This document shows positions 10,268-20,345 of a DNA stretch of 56,098 nucleotides, piece after piece (the stretch's first letter is position 1; every line of letters starts with the position of its first letter). The stretch is from Pseudomonadota bacterium. GTDB lineage: Bacteria; SAR324; NAC60-12. A program made the translations under genes and the position numbers. Under the pieces are notes generated by a model. The model made no database searches. It had not been told where the DNA came from and saw nothing but the letters and a program-made list of their open reading frames with translations. The stretch lies in the NCBI GenBank assembly GCA_004213175.1, contig SHAT01000008.1, forward strand, positions 1-56,098. The letters run 5' to 3'.

Positions 10268-10809
10268 ATAAACAGAATAATAAACTAAGGACGACAAAGA
10301 TGTATGACATTAATTGTCTGTGCAAAATTTTTATCTGGGCAATTTAATTAATTAGCACGGACTCTTCTTACATTTATATTTTGTAGTAGGGTGATAAAAA
10401 TGACTGCGCTTTTTGCATGAAATCCTGAATGCTTAAAGTACAAAGGTGATTCAGTAAGCTGGAAGTGATGGTCTGTGAGCGTCGATATTCTGGGATATTT
10501 GCTTATCAAACTTTAGAAGTATATCTACATCGTTCAAATCTAACCGAGATTAAAGTCCGTCTCAGACTAATTTCACTAAGAAAAAGAAATATTTTACTAC
10601 CTATCAAAATAAACAGTCACTCTCAGGGAATATCTGTACAACTGAATCCGGAAGGGGGCTCTGGCTATGACAAGAGCTCACCGGTATCAGAACTTCCTTA
10701 ACCGCAACTGCTAAAGGCAAACTCTATGACGATGCAGTGTTGGATACTTGGACTATTGGAAAGAGGAAATATCTGCAAAACGCGGTCAACGATTTCACAT
10801 CTAAAAATA

Positions 10810-12126
10810 ATGAGTCCCCCGTTTACATTTCCAAAAACTCATTTTTTCCATTTCTCCTTTTTTAGCTATTTGTTAACCATATCCCTGCTTTTCACGGGTT
10901 GTGCAGTAAATCATATTTCTTATCAGACTCCTCCCCAGACTAAAGAACTTTCTGGCATTAATTCAATTTATGTTAATCAATTTAAGGGTGAGCAGTCGGT
11001 CTTGTTTAACAAAATTTTAACCCATGAAATTAATCAGCATCAGTTTTTGAAATACTTAGCCGTTTTTCCAGAAAAAAAAGATTTAAATGCGGCAGTACTT
11101 TCAGTCGAAGTAAGTCGTTACGCAGCACATGATACAGAAGAAACCATTCAGCAAAAACACATTTCACTGGTCGAAAAAAAGGTCCTGCAAGACAATCCTG
11201 CTGGGCTAAACACTGTAAAGCGTGTTTTTGAATTTATCGAAAAATCTTATCCTGAGCGCTTGATCAAACGTACGCTGGATTTAGAATTATCGTTTAAAAT
11301 AATCAATGCTTACGGAGACAAAACTCTTTATTTAAATTCTGAAAATGCTAGCCTGAAACAAAATTTCAGAGGAGAAGAAAACATTCTTCTCATTCCGGAT
11401 AAAATGGACGAAATGGTACTCTTAGCACAAAAGTTAATACAAAAATTTCTAGACCGAATCAATCCTGAGGAACAAGAACGAATTGTTGCTTTGGAAAAAG
11501 GGACGAATCCGGTACCATGGACTTTGGGCATGCTGGATTTCGGTCACCCTAGGATTATACGTTCGAACCATTTTGCCAGCGGAATGAGATACGATCTTGC
11601 TCTGAAAGGTTGGAATTATGTCCTTTTTGAACCAAGGAATTATCCGGAATCAGAGAGCTTTTTTTTCAACGATGAAGTTTATTCTCGTCTAAAAAGAGCG
11701 GGGTTACCACACACCACTTTGGAGCCTTTGCTGGAAGTGCACGATAAATCGTTTGATCGGGATGAAATAAATATTATACTTATGGGGCTAATCCAAAATC
11801 AGGATTATAAAAACTATTCACAAATTATAAAATCACATGCACGAGTATCCCAAAACGTCGATCGATTAAATTTAGCAGCAGCGCACTACAACCTGGGTGT
11901 AGTCTATAATTTACGAAGTGAACTTGAGTTAGCTGGATTTCACTTTGCTAGAGCCAACGCATATAATCCTCATGAAAAATATTCTCAGGCATGGGCAGAA
12001 ATCCAGCATCTAAAAGGAGATTACAATCCCCTGGATGAATTGATGGACCTTTCAGTTGAATCAGCGGGGACACTCACCCCTCCTGGAGGTGCTTTGTTGC
12101 AGCCAATAAAATTTAAAACTCCTTAA
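10810..12126 (+). CDS. Putative outer-membrane lipoprotein, unknown function
   Basis: In-frame ATG at 10810 gives a signal peptide with lipobox LLFTGC; listed start at 10726 is upstream of it. Confidence 0.7.
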   Translation: MSPPFTFPKTHFFHFSFFSYLLTISLLFTGCAVNHISYQTPPQTKELSGINSIYVNQFKGEQSVLFNKILTHEINQHQFLKYLAVFPEKKDLNAAVLSVEVSRYAAHDTEETIQQKHISLVEKKVLQDNPAGLNTVKRVFEFIEKSYPERLIKRTLDLELSFKIINAYGDKTLYLNSENASLKQNFRGEENILLIPDKMDEMVLLAQKLIQKFLDRINPEEQERIVALEKGTNPVPWTLGMLDFGHPRIIRSNHFASGMRYDLALKGWNYVLFEPRNYPESESFFFNDEVYSRLKRAGLPHTTLEPLLEVHDKSFDRDEINIILMGLIQNQDYKNYSQIIKSHARVSQNVDRLNLAAAHYNLGVVYNLRSELELAGFHFARANAYNPHEKYSQAWAEIQHLKGDYNPLDELMDLSVESAGTLTPPGGALLQPIKFKTP

Positions 12127-12223
12127 TTTTATTTTAAACCTAAAAACAAAGTTAAGTTTCTCTACTAATATTTGCGGAGAATTTTTCTATACTTTTATTT
12201 TCTCACCTTTCAGTTAATATTTT

Positions 12224-13393
12224 ATGAAATTGTTTTTAACACTAATGGTTCTAGCCTTTCTTTTTTGTCCTCCTATAAAAGCACTAGAAGTTACCGTTAA
12301 TTCTTCTGCCAAAATATACAACTCAGACATAAATCATACTAAAATACAGGCATTAAAGAATGTTTTGCATGCGGCACTTAAAAAAACTGTTAGTACTTTG
12401 CTCGATGAAAAGACAATTAACTACAACTACGAAATAATCAAAAACGAAATCTACAGATATAACAAGAAATTCATTATTGATTATTTAATCCTTAGTGAAA
12501 AACAAGATTTTATAAATAATCTTTATAAAATCTCAATAACCGCCAATGTTGATGAAAAGAAAATTCTCCAAAAAATAGAGACCTTAAGAATTCTGCCGAA
12601 AAGTTGGAAAAATAAACGACTGTTAGTGGTATACCATAATAAAACAGATGAAGCCTTCCCCCCTGAAAATCCTGCTGTGAAATCCGCGCTTGATGCTGTT
12701 CAACAAGCTTTTACAAAACAAAGCTTCAGGACTTTCAGTGAACAAACATTGAGACAAATCAAACATTCTTTTGAACAGGAGATTATAGTTGGACGTCCAG
12801 TGGACAGTCTAATTGCATTAACGTTGAATTATAATGCCGATGTCCTTGTGATTATGGGTATGAATTCCGTAAACCGAAACAATCAGCAGAGCACATTTTA
12901 TCAAACAAGTGTAATAGTAAATTTCAGTATTTATGATGCTATTTCTGGGGAACAAATTGCCGAAACAAATGTTGAGGCCTCAGAATTTTCTTTAAAACAA
13001 CCAGGGGAACTTAAGCGTGAGCAATTATTAAAAATTGCGGGCAGGCATGCGAGTCTGGAAAATGTGAGACGTGCTACAGAACATATAAACAATTTCTATA
13101 AAGAGTCCGGCGAGATGAGCCAGGGATTTTCTGTTATTTTTAGCGGTTTCTCTCCGAACAAAGAAAACATAATCATTGAATATCTGGAAAATAATGCTGA
13201 TTTTCGGCAGCTTTCCGAACTGAAAAATACTTTCGGACATCTTGAGCTTGAATTGTTTGCTACAAAACGTAAAAGCATTTTACGCAGACAAATTACCAGT
13301 GACCTGATTGAACTGGAAATTGAATCTACCACAAAATCAATAGCAGGTAACAACCTGTTTTTTATTAACCCCAATCCGATGTATGAAGAGTAA
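12224..13393 (+). CDS. Periplasmic protein of unknown function (weak resemblance to FlgT/LPP20-type N-terminal domains)
   Basis: Signal peptide MKLFLTLMVLAFLFCPPIKALE; long ORF downstream of the lipoprotein on the same strand. Confidence 0.65.
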   Translation: MKLFLTLMVLAFLFCPPIKALEVTVNSSAKIYNSDINHTKIQALKNVLHAALKKTVSTLLDEKTINYNYEIIKNEIYRYNKKFIIDYLILSEKQDFINNLYKISITANVDEKKILQKIETLRILPKSWKNKRLLVVYHNKTDEAFPPENPAVKSALDAVQQAFTKQSFRTFSEQTLRQIKHSFEQEIIVGRPVDSLIALTLNYNADVLVIMGMNSVNRNNQQSTFYQTSVIVNFSIYDAISGEQIAETNVEASEFSLKQPGELKREQLLKIAGRHASLENVRRATEHINNFYKESGEMSQGFSVIFSGFSPNKENIIIEYLENNADFRQLSELKNTFGHLELELFATKRKSILRRQITSDLIELEIESTTKSIAGNNLFFINPNPMYEE

Positions 13394-13797
13394 GGGAAAA
13401 AGAATCCCACTGATAACTCTCACTTGATCAACTCAGAAGCTCAAACATAATTTCCTCCTTGCAAAATATTTCACTACAAAACTTGCTATTGGAACATCAT
13501 TTTTTCGGATAATTAGATCTAAATTTAAAAGCCTCCAGACAGAAAATATTTTGAATTGCCTTTGAATAAGTTATTATTATTTATAAAAAATAATCTTGAA
13601 ATCTAAAGCCCAAATGTATTAGGGTGTTATCCTCATAGTAAGAATTCTTGTAGTCTGAAGAGTTTCATTTTTTCTCTAACATTTGCTTATTTATTCATAC
13701 TTATTTTTGCGTAAGCTTTGAAGTTGGTTGATAATAAATTACTGTACTTTATTCTTAGTTTGATGAGAATTATTAGTACAAAATTTTTCACCAACCA

Positions 13798-14544
13798 TTG
13801 GCTTATAAAAAAATGTGGAATGAGATTTTATCCAAAATGATTCAGTTCAAAAAATTATTTTATTTGTGCGGATTTTTGTTAATTAGTATTAGGGCGCACG
13901 CAGAAAACATTTACGAACTGGATTTTACAAATGCTACAGGAGATGTAAAAAATTGGTTTGAAGCAAACAATTGGGAATTACGAGAAGAAATAGAGGAGAT
14001 GAATTTGCGTTTTGAAGATGGGAAATTGGTAATTGAACCAAAAAAAGATGAACTTGGTGTGATGATGCGTGACTTTGACGAAAAGAACTATCTCCTCGGT
14101 GTAAATAAAGTTCGAATCGAATGGGGCGTTGATCAATATCCTTTAGGTGCAGACTGGAGCGGACCCACTGAAAAAACGCGTAATACTCGAGAAGCGATTT
14201 CATTCATGATCTTTTTTGGTGACACTAAACTTGACAGCGGTTTTTTCTTAGCACCAGACCTGCCTTATTTCATTAGTTTTTTCCTAGGCAAAAACGAAAA
14301 ACCTGATAAAGTTTATCTTGGTAATTACTGGCAAGAAGGAGGTCGTTATCTCTGTATCCCATGTGACGGGAGTAGTGCAAAAACGTATATCACAGAAATT
14401 GACCTATCGGCGAAATTCTATGAATTATTTGGGAAAAAACCTGAGCCTATCACAGCTCTTGGAATTGAGGTTGATGTGCAGAAGACTTTGTTAGCAAACG
14501 GACGCCACTCAAAGGCGTTCATAAAAAGAGTTGAATTGTTTTAA
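13798..14544 (+). CDS. Exported protein, DUF3047-like (tentative)
   Basis: Signal peptide followed by beta-rich domain 'EWGVDQYPLGADW...ISFMIFFG'. Confidence 0.6.
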   Translation: MAYKKMWNEILSKMIQFKKLFYLCGFLLISIRAHAENIYELDFTNATGDVKNWFEANNWELREEIEEMNLRFEDGKLVIEPKKDELGVMMRDFDEKNYLLGVNKVRIEWGVDQYPLGADWSGPTEKTRNTREAISFMIFFGDTKLDSGFFLAPDLPYFISFFLGKNEKPDKVYLGNYWQEGGRYLCIPCDGSSAKTYITEIDLSAKFYELFGKKPEPITALGIEVDVQKTLLANGRHSKAFIKRVELF

Positions 14545-14717
14545 AACAAATATGACTAGCTTTATAAAAACCCTTGTCCCAATGGGGTTGATAGATAATA
14601 TGGATATTTTACCCTATATTCTATAGTATGAACAAATCGAATAGTTTTATCCGATGTGTCTAGTCTTAAATAGTACAATCTTAGGACCTCAAACTAAATC
14701 TAGAAATTAGTCAAATA

Positions 14718-15131
14718 ATGAAAATCATAATTAATTCTATAACTATTGCAGTATACTTTTTAGGCACCCAACTGTTTGCAGGTATACATGAAGTAAATAA
14801 TGATGAGATCATAATTCTAATGGGAAAAGGAATTCCATTAATAGACATAAGAACTAAAAGTGAGTGGCACCAAACCGGAGTAATTAAAAAAAGTAAACTT
14901 CTTACATTTTTTGACAAGGATGGGAATTACAATATTGAAGAATGGACGTCAAAACTGAAAAAAATAGCAAATAATAAAGACCCTGTAATTATCATCTGTA
15001 GAAGTGGCAGGAGAAGCCGAATTGTTGCGAACCATCTTGACCAAAAATTACTTTATTCAACTGTTTTTCATGCCACAAATGGAATTCTTTCCTGGATAGA
15101 TGATAAAAAGATAACCATTAAACCTGATTAG
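14718..15131 (+). CDS. Exported rhodanese-like domain protein
   Basis: Signal peptide; 'LIDIRTKSEW' and active-site loop 'IICRSGRRS'. Confidence 0.85.
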   Translation: MKIIINSITIAVYFLGTQLFAGIHEVNNDEIIILMGKGIPLIDIRTKSEWHQTGVIKKSKLLTFFDKDGNYNIEEWTSKLKKIANNKDPVIIICRSGRRSRIVANHLDQKLLYSTVFHATNGILSWIDDKKITIKPD

Positions 15132-15183
15132 AATCTTTCTCGAGGATATTATATATTATAGGGCAAAAAATTATTATGAATTA

Positions 15184-16032
15184 TTAAAGGACTATTTGAG
15201 TTCCGATACCTTTATCAGTAAATAACTCTGCTATGACAGAATGAGGATCTGTCCCATTTATTATTTGAGCAGACGCTACACCATTTTCCACACAAAAAAC
15301 TCCGGCACTAACCTTAGGAGCCATACCACCGCTAATCACGTTTTTCTTAATTAGTTTTTCTGCTTCAACTGAGGAAAGTTGACCCTTCAGTTTTCCATCT
15401 TCAAGAACTCCATCAACATCGGTCATAAATATTATTTTGTATGCTTCTAGAGCTACCGCAATGCGAGACGCAGTAGTATCAGCGTTTATGTTGTAAGTCA
15501 CTCCATCTTTACCTAAACCGATTGGAGATACAACTGGTAGAAAACATTGTTTAAGCAAGACCAAAAGTAATTCCGGATTTACACTTTCTATTTCTCCAAC
15601 ATATCCTAAATCAACTCCTCCAGAATGTTGTTTTTTACGAGCTTCAATCAACAGGCCATCTTTACCACTTACTCCGACTGCTTTCCCGCCGAAAGTGTTT
15701 AGGTGAGTGATTATTTCTTTGTTAATTGTGCCGGAAAGTACCATTTCCGCGACTTTCAGATTTTCTGAACTGGTAACTCTCAAACCATCAATAAAAGAAA
15801 CTTCCTGTCCTAGTCGTTCCATAGCTTTTGAAACTTCAGGACCTCCGCCATGGACAATCACGGGTAGCATCCCAAGAGACTGAAGCAATACGATATCCTG
15901 GGCAAAACTGCGTTTAAGACTCTCATCAATCATAGCAGCACCTCCATATTTGATAACCACTATTTTTTCATTGAAACGCTTAATATATGAAAGTGCTTCT
16001 AAGAGTAAATTTTTATTTTCCTCAGTAAACAT
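15184..16032 (-). CDS. argB: Acetylglutamate kinase
   Basis: 'VVIKYGGAAM', 'LLQSLGMLPVIVHGGGPEVSKAME', 'VSGGMAPKV'-type C-terminal motif (ISGGMAPKVSAG). Confidence 0.96.
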   Translation of the reverse strand: MFTEENKNLLLEALSYIKRFNEKIVVIKYGGAAMIDESLKRSFAQDIVLLQSLGMLPVIVHGGGPEVSKAMERLGQEVSFIDGLRVTSSENLKVAEMVLSGTINKEIITHLNTFGGKAVGVSGKDGLLIEARKKQHSGGVDLGYVGEIESVNPELLLVLLKQCFLPVVSPIGLGKDGVTYNINADTTASRIAVALEAYKIIFMTDVDGVLEDGKLKGQLSSVEAEKLIKKNVISGGMAPKVSAGVFCVENGVASAQIINGTDPHSVIAELFTDKGIGTQIVL

Positions 16033-16138
16033 TACTATTTAAAGCTACATTAATTTAATGCATTTTGAAAAAACATTAAATATAGATTGATGGGAAAGAT
16101 GATTTAAATAACTATACTAAACCAGAATGTAGTTTCTT

Positions 16139-18160
16139 TTATGAACGGAAAGGTACAATCAGTTTTTGATTGAGACGCAGACGACTTGCGGACTTGAGTT
16201 CATTTAAAACAACCAGTTCTTTAACTGTAGTCTGGTAGAACCTAGCAATCCCCCATAGAGTATCGCCATTACGTACACGGATTATCCTGTGCCTGAGTTT
16301 AGGTGTATTGTTTGAACTTGTTTTTGCAGCTATAATCTTTTTAAGTTTCTTGCGTCCTTTTGCAGGGGCTTTTACAAAAAACCTCATCCCCGCCCGCAAC
16401 TGTTTCGAATTTGTTAATCCATTCCAGCTCATCAGTTTTTTTACAGTAGTTTTATAGCGTAAGGCTAAATGTGATAGAGTTGCATTTCTAGGTACGCGAA
16501 TTATATTTGCGGCACTGGGTAATTTAGCATTTGAAACTTTACGGTATCCAATTACGAGTCTTTGTCCGACCCTAAGTGCATTAGGATCGCGAAGTCTGTT
16601 CCATTTCATTAATTTTTTTACACTGGTACGATATCTTTTTGCAATTACAGAAAGTGATCCTCCCTTTGGGACCCTTATTCTCTGAGCAATCAATCTTGGG
16701 CTTGAAGATAAATTAGTGCGGGCTAATTCTTTAAAAACTCTCCAGGTTGGCACGTAAGTTTTCATCCGTTTGTTAACACGTAAAATGGATTTCGAATTGA
16801 GCTTGTTCCACCTTGCTAAACGTTGTATCGATGTTTTGTGTTTTTTAGCCAGATCCCATAAATTGTCACCACCACGAACCCTAAAATAGATAGGGGCGCC
16901 AAATTTCTCCAATGCACTGGTCACATATGATGAGTTACCAAGTAGAGCATTATAAGAGAGACTCCATTTTCTTGAAGGTTCCGGGTTTTGTTGAAGTGAA
17001 GCTATCAAATTCGATTGGAAGCGCCTAGGGATATAGAATGAATAACGCTGCTGTTTCATAGGCGGCAAACCCAGGAATAGTGCTGGGTTTTTTTCACGCA
17101 ACATACTGAATGACATTTTTGAACGTTGTGCGACCTCTTCCAATGAAAAAGAAACTGGCAAACTAACTTTTGTCTCATCCATAGCCTCCATAGGACGAAC
17201 GTGTCCTAATCCGTATCTTTCCGGATTTTTATAAATAATAGCCATAGCCATGATTGCGGGAACGTAACCTCTTGTTTCCCGAGGCAAACGAAGAGATGAG
17301 AAATTGTGCTTCATCCCCTTACGTTTCGCTCTTTTAATTGCTCTTAGTACACGCCCCTCTCCTGTGTTGTAGGCAGCCATTGCCAACTCCCAATCACCAA
17401 AAATACCGTATAGGTGTTTAAGATATGTAATTGCCGCCTTGGTAGACAAAACAGGATCGCGCCGTTCATCAATCCATCGATTTATTTTTAATCCATAAAT
17501 CCTGCCTGTTGATGCAATAAACTGCCATAACCCTACTGCACTCTTGTGGGAACGAGAGATTATATTGAAATTACTTTCAGCTGGAACCACATAAATTAGA
17601 TCCAACGGCATTCCTTCTTCAATTAGCATCTTTGTGATCATTGGTAAATACTTGCCTGATCGACGCATTCCTGTAATTATTTGTTTGCGTTTCGCGGTTG
17701 TGAGCCTACGAATTATTCTTTTTACTTTTGAATTATAATGAACTGGGATGTCGTACCTTTCTCCTTTTACTTTCCAGATTTTTTTTCTATAAAGAGTCCT
17801 GGGGAGTTCAGGCTTTGTACTTATTGAAGGTTCTTTTTTTACAAAATTCTGTTCCTTTGCAGAAAGTTGCTTATTTATAATAAACTGTTGTTTTGGTGAT
17901 AGCTTTTTCCTTGCAGAAAGTTGTTTTTTTACATGAAACTGTTGCTCTACGGGTAGTTGTTTTTTTACAACAAACCTTTTTTTTATTGTATTATCCAGAT
18001 TTATCTGCTGGCTGTCTCCAACACTCATTTTAAACATCAAGGAATGATTGCGAAGCGGTGCAGGAACATATGAAGGTGAAGCAGCTTCCAGATATTCTAC
18101 TGGACTAAAAAATCCGAATAATGCCAGAAAGCAGATGATTTGGAAAACATTAAATTTCAT
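16139..18160 (-). CDS. MltD-like membrane-bound lytic transglycosylase with multiple LysM domains
   Basis: SLT motif 'PAESNFNIISRSHKSAVGLWQFIASTGRIYGL', 'AAYNTGEGRV'; four LysM-like repeats; ATG at 18160 gives signal peptide MKFNVFQIICFLALFGFFSPVEYLEA (ORF track starts at 18289). Confidence 0.9.
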   Translation of the reverse strand: MKFNVFQIICFLALFGFFSPVEYLEAASPSYVPAPLRNHSLMFKMSVGDSQQINLDNTIKKRFVVKKQLPVEQQFHVKKQLSARKKLSPKQQFIINKQLSAKEQNFVKKEPSISTKPELPRTLYRKKIWKVKGERYDIPVHYNSKVKRIIRRLTTAKRKQIITGMRRSGKYLPMITKMLIEEGMPLDLIYVVPAESNFNIISRSHKSAVGLWQFIASTGRIYGLKINRWIDERRDPVLSTKAAITYLKHLYGIFGDWELAMAAYNTGEGRVLRAIKRAKRKGMKHNFSSLRLPRETRGYVPAIMAMAIIYKNPERYGLGHVRPMEAMDETKVSLPVSFSLEEVAQRSKMSFSMLREKNPALFLGLPPMKQQRYSFYIPRRFQSNLIASLQQNPEPSRKWSLSYNALLGNSSYVTSALEKFGAPIYFRVRGGDNLWDLAKKHKTSIQRLARWNKLNSKSILRVNKRMKTYVPTWRVFKELARTNLSSSPRLIAQRIRVPKGGSLSVIAKRYRTSVKKLMKWNRLRDPNALRVGQRLVIGYRKVSNAKLPSAANIIRVPRNATLSHLALRYKTTVKKLMSWNGLTNSKQLRAGMRFFVKAPAKGRKKLKKIIAAKTSSNNTPKLRHRIIRVRNGDTLWGIARFYQTTVKELVVLNELKSASRLRLNQKLIVPFRS

Positions 18161-18385
18161 GGGGACTTTTTTATTTAAAATAATTCCTTGCCTTAATTCA
18201 TAATTATGTGTAACTAATATAGTTTCAAACAGAACTCTACCTGCTATCAAGCTTAATCCTGTGACCAAATATAAAAGTGCAAAGATCATGCACTAATTAA
18301 AATATTTTGCTGTGTATCAGTACATATTAAAATTAGTTTGACTCTCAAGCTTTCCTTCAAATAAAATGATGTGTGATCTACAGTA

Positions 18386-18461
18386 GCGAGAATAGCTCAG
18401 CTGGTAGAGCGCAACCTTGCCAAGGTTGAGGTCGCGGGTTCGAATCCCGTTTCTCGCTCCA
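18386..18461 (+). tRNA. tRNA-Gly (anticodon GCC), CCA encoded
   Basis: Acceptor GCGAGAA/TTCTCGC, anticodon stem CAACC-TTGCCAA-GGTTG, T-loop GGTTCGAATCC. Confidence 0.96.
18435..18461 (+). repeat. attL (tRNA-Gly 3' end)
   Basis: Exact 27-bp match to 27067-27093. Confidence 0.93.
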
Positions 18462-18539
18462 GCATATTATAATTATTTTACTAGTATTTACAGGATATTA
18501 CAGTTATTTTTTATCTTAATATCTTCATTGTAAAAACTC

Positions 18540-18560
18540 TCCCCCACCATATCCCCCACC
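18540..18560 (+). repeat. Putative integrase arm-type site, left copy
   Basis: TCCCCCACCATATCCCCCACC, exact duplicate at 26920-26940; internally two copies of (A)TCCCCCACC. Confidence 0.8.
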
Positions 18561-18645
18561 TGTTTTGCCTGTTTTCGACTGTTCATTTGATACTAATGAA
18601 AGTACAATATCCTTGTGTAATTAACCTATTTACAAAGGGAAACAT

Positions 18646-19080
18646 ATGAAACAAGTACAATTATCAGACAGACAGACCAGCTTTATCTTCTACCTCGTAC
18701 ATCAAGGTAAAGGACGCACCGAAGCAGCACGCCTTGCAGGCTTTGCGGCCCCAAGACAGAGTGCCTTTACTTTGACACAATCTCCTAAAATCATAGCTAA
18801 AATCCGGCAAGAGCGAAACAAAGTGTACCAAACCGAACTTGCTTCCACGGCTGTTCACACTCTTAAAGAGGTAATGGAGGATAGTGAAGCCCCTGCTAGT
18901 GCCAGGATAGCAGCCGCAAGGACATCTCTGGAGTTGGCCGGGGACATTGGAAAGCACTCTCAGTCCCAACGTAAATATGAGCAAAACCTTGCTGAAATGA
19001 CACCTGAGGAATTATCTGCCATTATTGACAGATGGGAAGGGGAAAAAGTTGCCATAGCAAAAGATATTACGCCTGCCTGA
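18646..19080 (+). CDS. Terminase small subunit-like protein
   Basis: 'LSDRQTSFIFYLVHQGKGRTEAARLAGFAAPRQSAFTLTQSPKIIAKIRQER' matches the Terminase_2-type N-terminal HTH pattern. Confidence 0.75.
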   Translation: MKQVQLSDRQTSFIFYLVHQGKGRTEAARLAGFAAPRQSAFTLTQSPKIIAKIRQERNKVYQTELASTAVHTLKEVMEDSEAPASARIAAARTSLELAGDIGKHSQSQRKYEQNLAEMTPEELSAIIDRWEGEKVAIAKDITPA

Positions 19081-19400
19081 TAAAGGATATGTGTACGATT
19101 TACCACATTATCGTACATATAAAAACAAGGTTTTATCTAACTCTTTAAAATAGGCAATACCACCCCCTGCCATACCCAAATTAGTCTAAACATATTGATT
19201 ATGAACTGTGGTACAAAATCGCTAATAATCTATTCCCATCGTGCGTGCGTGAAGTGTTTTTTTTTGCGTTCAATGCCACAATTTTGATGCCCTATTTTGA
19301 TGCTATAATTGATTTTACCCTCTATCTTAAAAATGGCATCTATAGTCAGTCCTTAGTATTTGCTAAAATACTACTGATGGAAGTCCAATCGATATTTAAT

Positions 19401-19670
19401 TCAATCCTTCAGAGGTATAATAACAGTCGATTCGACATCGGCTCCTGCATCAATCCTTTTTTGAAGAATATCTGGACTGGTTAACCATTCTCCTCCTTTT
19501 TCCATTGATTCAAATTCCAAGATCATGTGAACTTTATTTTCATCCATGTCACAACCCTTGTAAATAAATTTCATCCCGGCCACTGATACCATTTCAGAGT
19601 TCAGGTCTTCTGCCATTTCATTCCAAGTATCCCATCCTTTTGTTATATTAACTGATACATATGCTTTCAT
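19401..19670 (-). CDS. Small alpha+beta protein, DUF3764/ABM-like (tentative)
   Basis: 89 aa; 'MKAYVSVNITKGWDTWNEMAEDLNSEM...GMKFIYKGCDMDENKVHMILEFESMEKGGEWLTSP'. Confidence 0.55.
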   Translation of the reverse strand: MKAYVSVNITKGWDTWNEMAEDLNSEMVSVAGMKFIYKGCDMDENKVHMILEFESMEKGGEWLTSPDILQKRIDAGADVESTVIIPLKD

Positions 19671-19818
19671 AATGATCTTTCATAGTTAGAGATTTATAAA
19701 CAAATAAACTCGCAGTAGACTTGAACATCATATCAAAATAATCAAGTTACATTTTTAAATAAAAATATGATAAAGTTCTTTTTGAATCAAAAATAATCAC
19801 TAATTAAAACGGGGACAT

Positions 19819-20094
19819 ATGTTAAACACAATGATAGTTGTAAAGATGAAAAAATCAAATTTTTCGGAATGGAAAAAAATTTTTGACGAACACGCTGAAA
19901 AACAGGCAAAGTTCATGAAAGATACTTTGGTTGGGCATGTAGATGAAAACACTGCTGTTGTAACATCTGATGTTTTTGATCCTGAAGGTATGCAAACTCA
20001 TGTATCAGACCCTGAACTAGGTAAAATTTTTGAAGAAATGGGTATTGAACATACAGTGTACATGTTGCAACCTGCTCCAGTACCTGGTTTATAA
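19819..20094 (+). CDS. Small alpha+beta protein, DUF3764-like (tentative)
   Basis: 91 aa; 'MIVVKMKKSNFSEWKKIFDEHAEKQAKFMKDTLVGHVDENTAVVTSDVFDPEGMQTHVSDPEL'; good SD (ACGGGGAC) upstream. Confidence 0.6.
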   Translation: MLNTMIVVKMKKSNFSEWKKIFDEHAEKQAKFMKDTLVGHVDENTAVVTSDVFDPEGMQTHVSDPELGKIFEEMGIEHTVYMLQPAPVPGL

Positions 20095-20345
20095 AGGGAC
20101 TAGCAGCTCCATCAAGATGATGGAGCTGAAATGGCTCTGGCAAAAGGAAGAAAAGCCCGGAACGATGGACACCTATATGGAAATCTAATAATCTACTCCC
20201 CTCGTGCGTGTAGTGGCTTTACTTGGAAGGTGTCTGACTGTGAAGAATTAGTGGGGGTTACTTACAGGAGATGATGGGGTTTGTTTTTTAGTTTATAACT
20301 TAAAAAAACTATTCTCTATCTATTCATTTAAGATTCCTATCCAGC

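Larger units (their letters stand above)
19222..20210 (+). repeat. Direct repeat pair flanking the two DUF3764/ABM-like genes
   Basis: CTAATAATCTATTCCCATCGTGCGTG (19222-19247) vs CTAATAATCTACTCCCCTCGTGCGTG (20185-20210): 24/26 identical. Confidence 0.75.

Noticed and set aside
19245-19484. 79-aa + ORF inside the element
   Set aside because: Overlaps the better supported 19401-19670 minus ORF and has no start context
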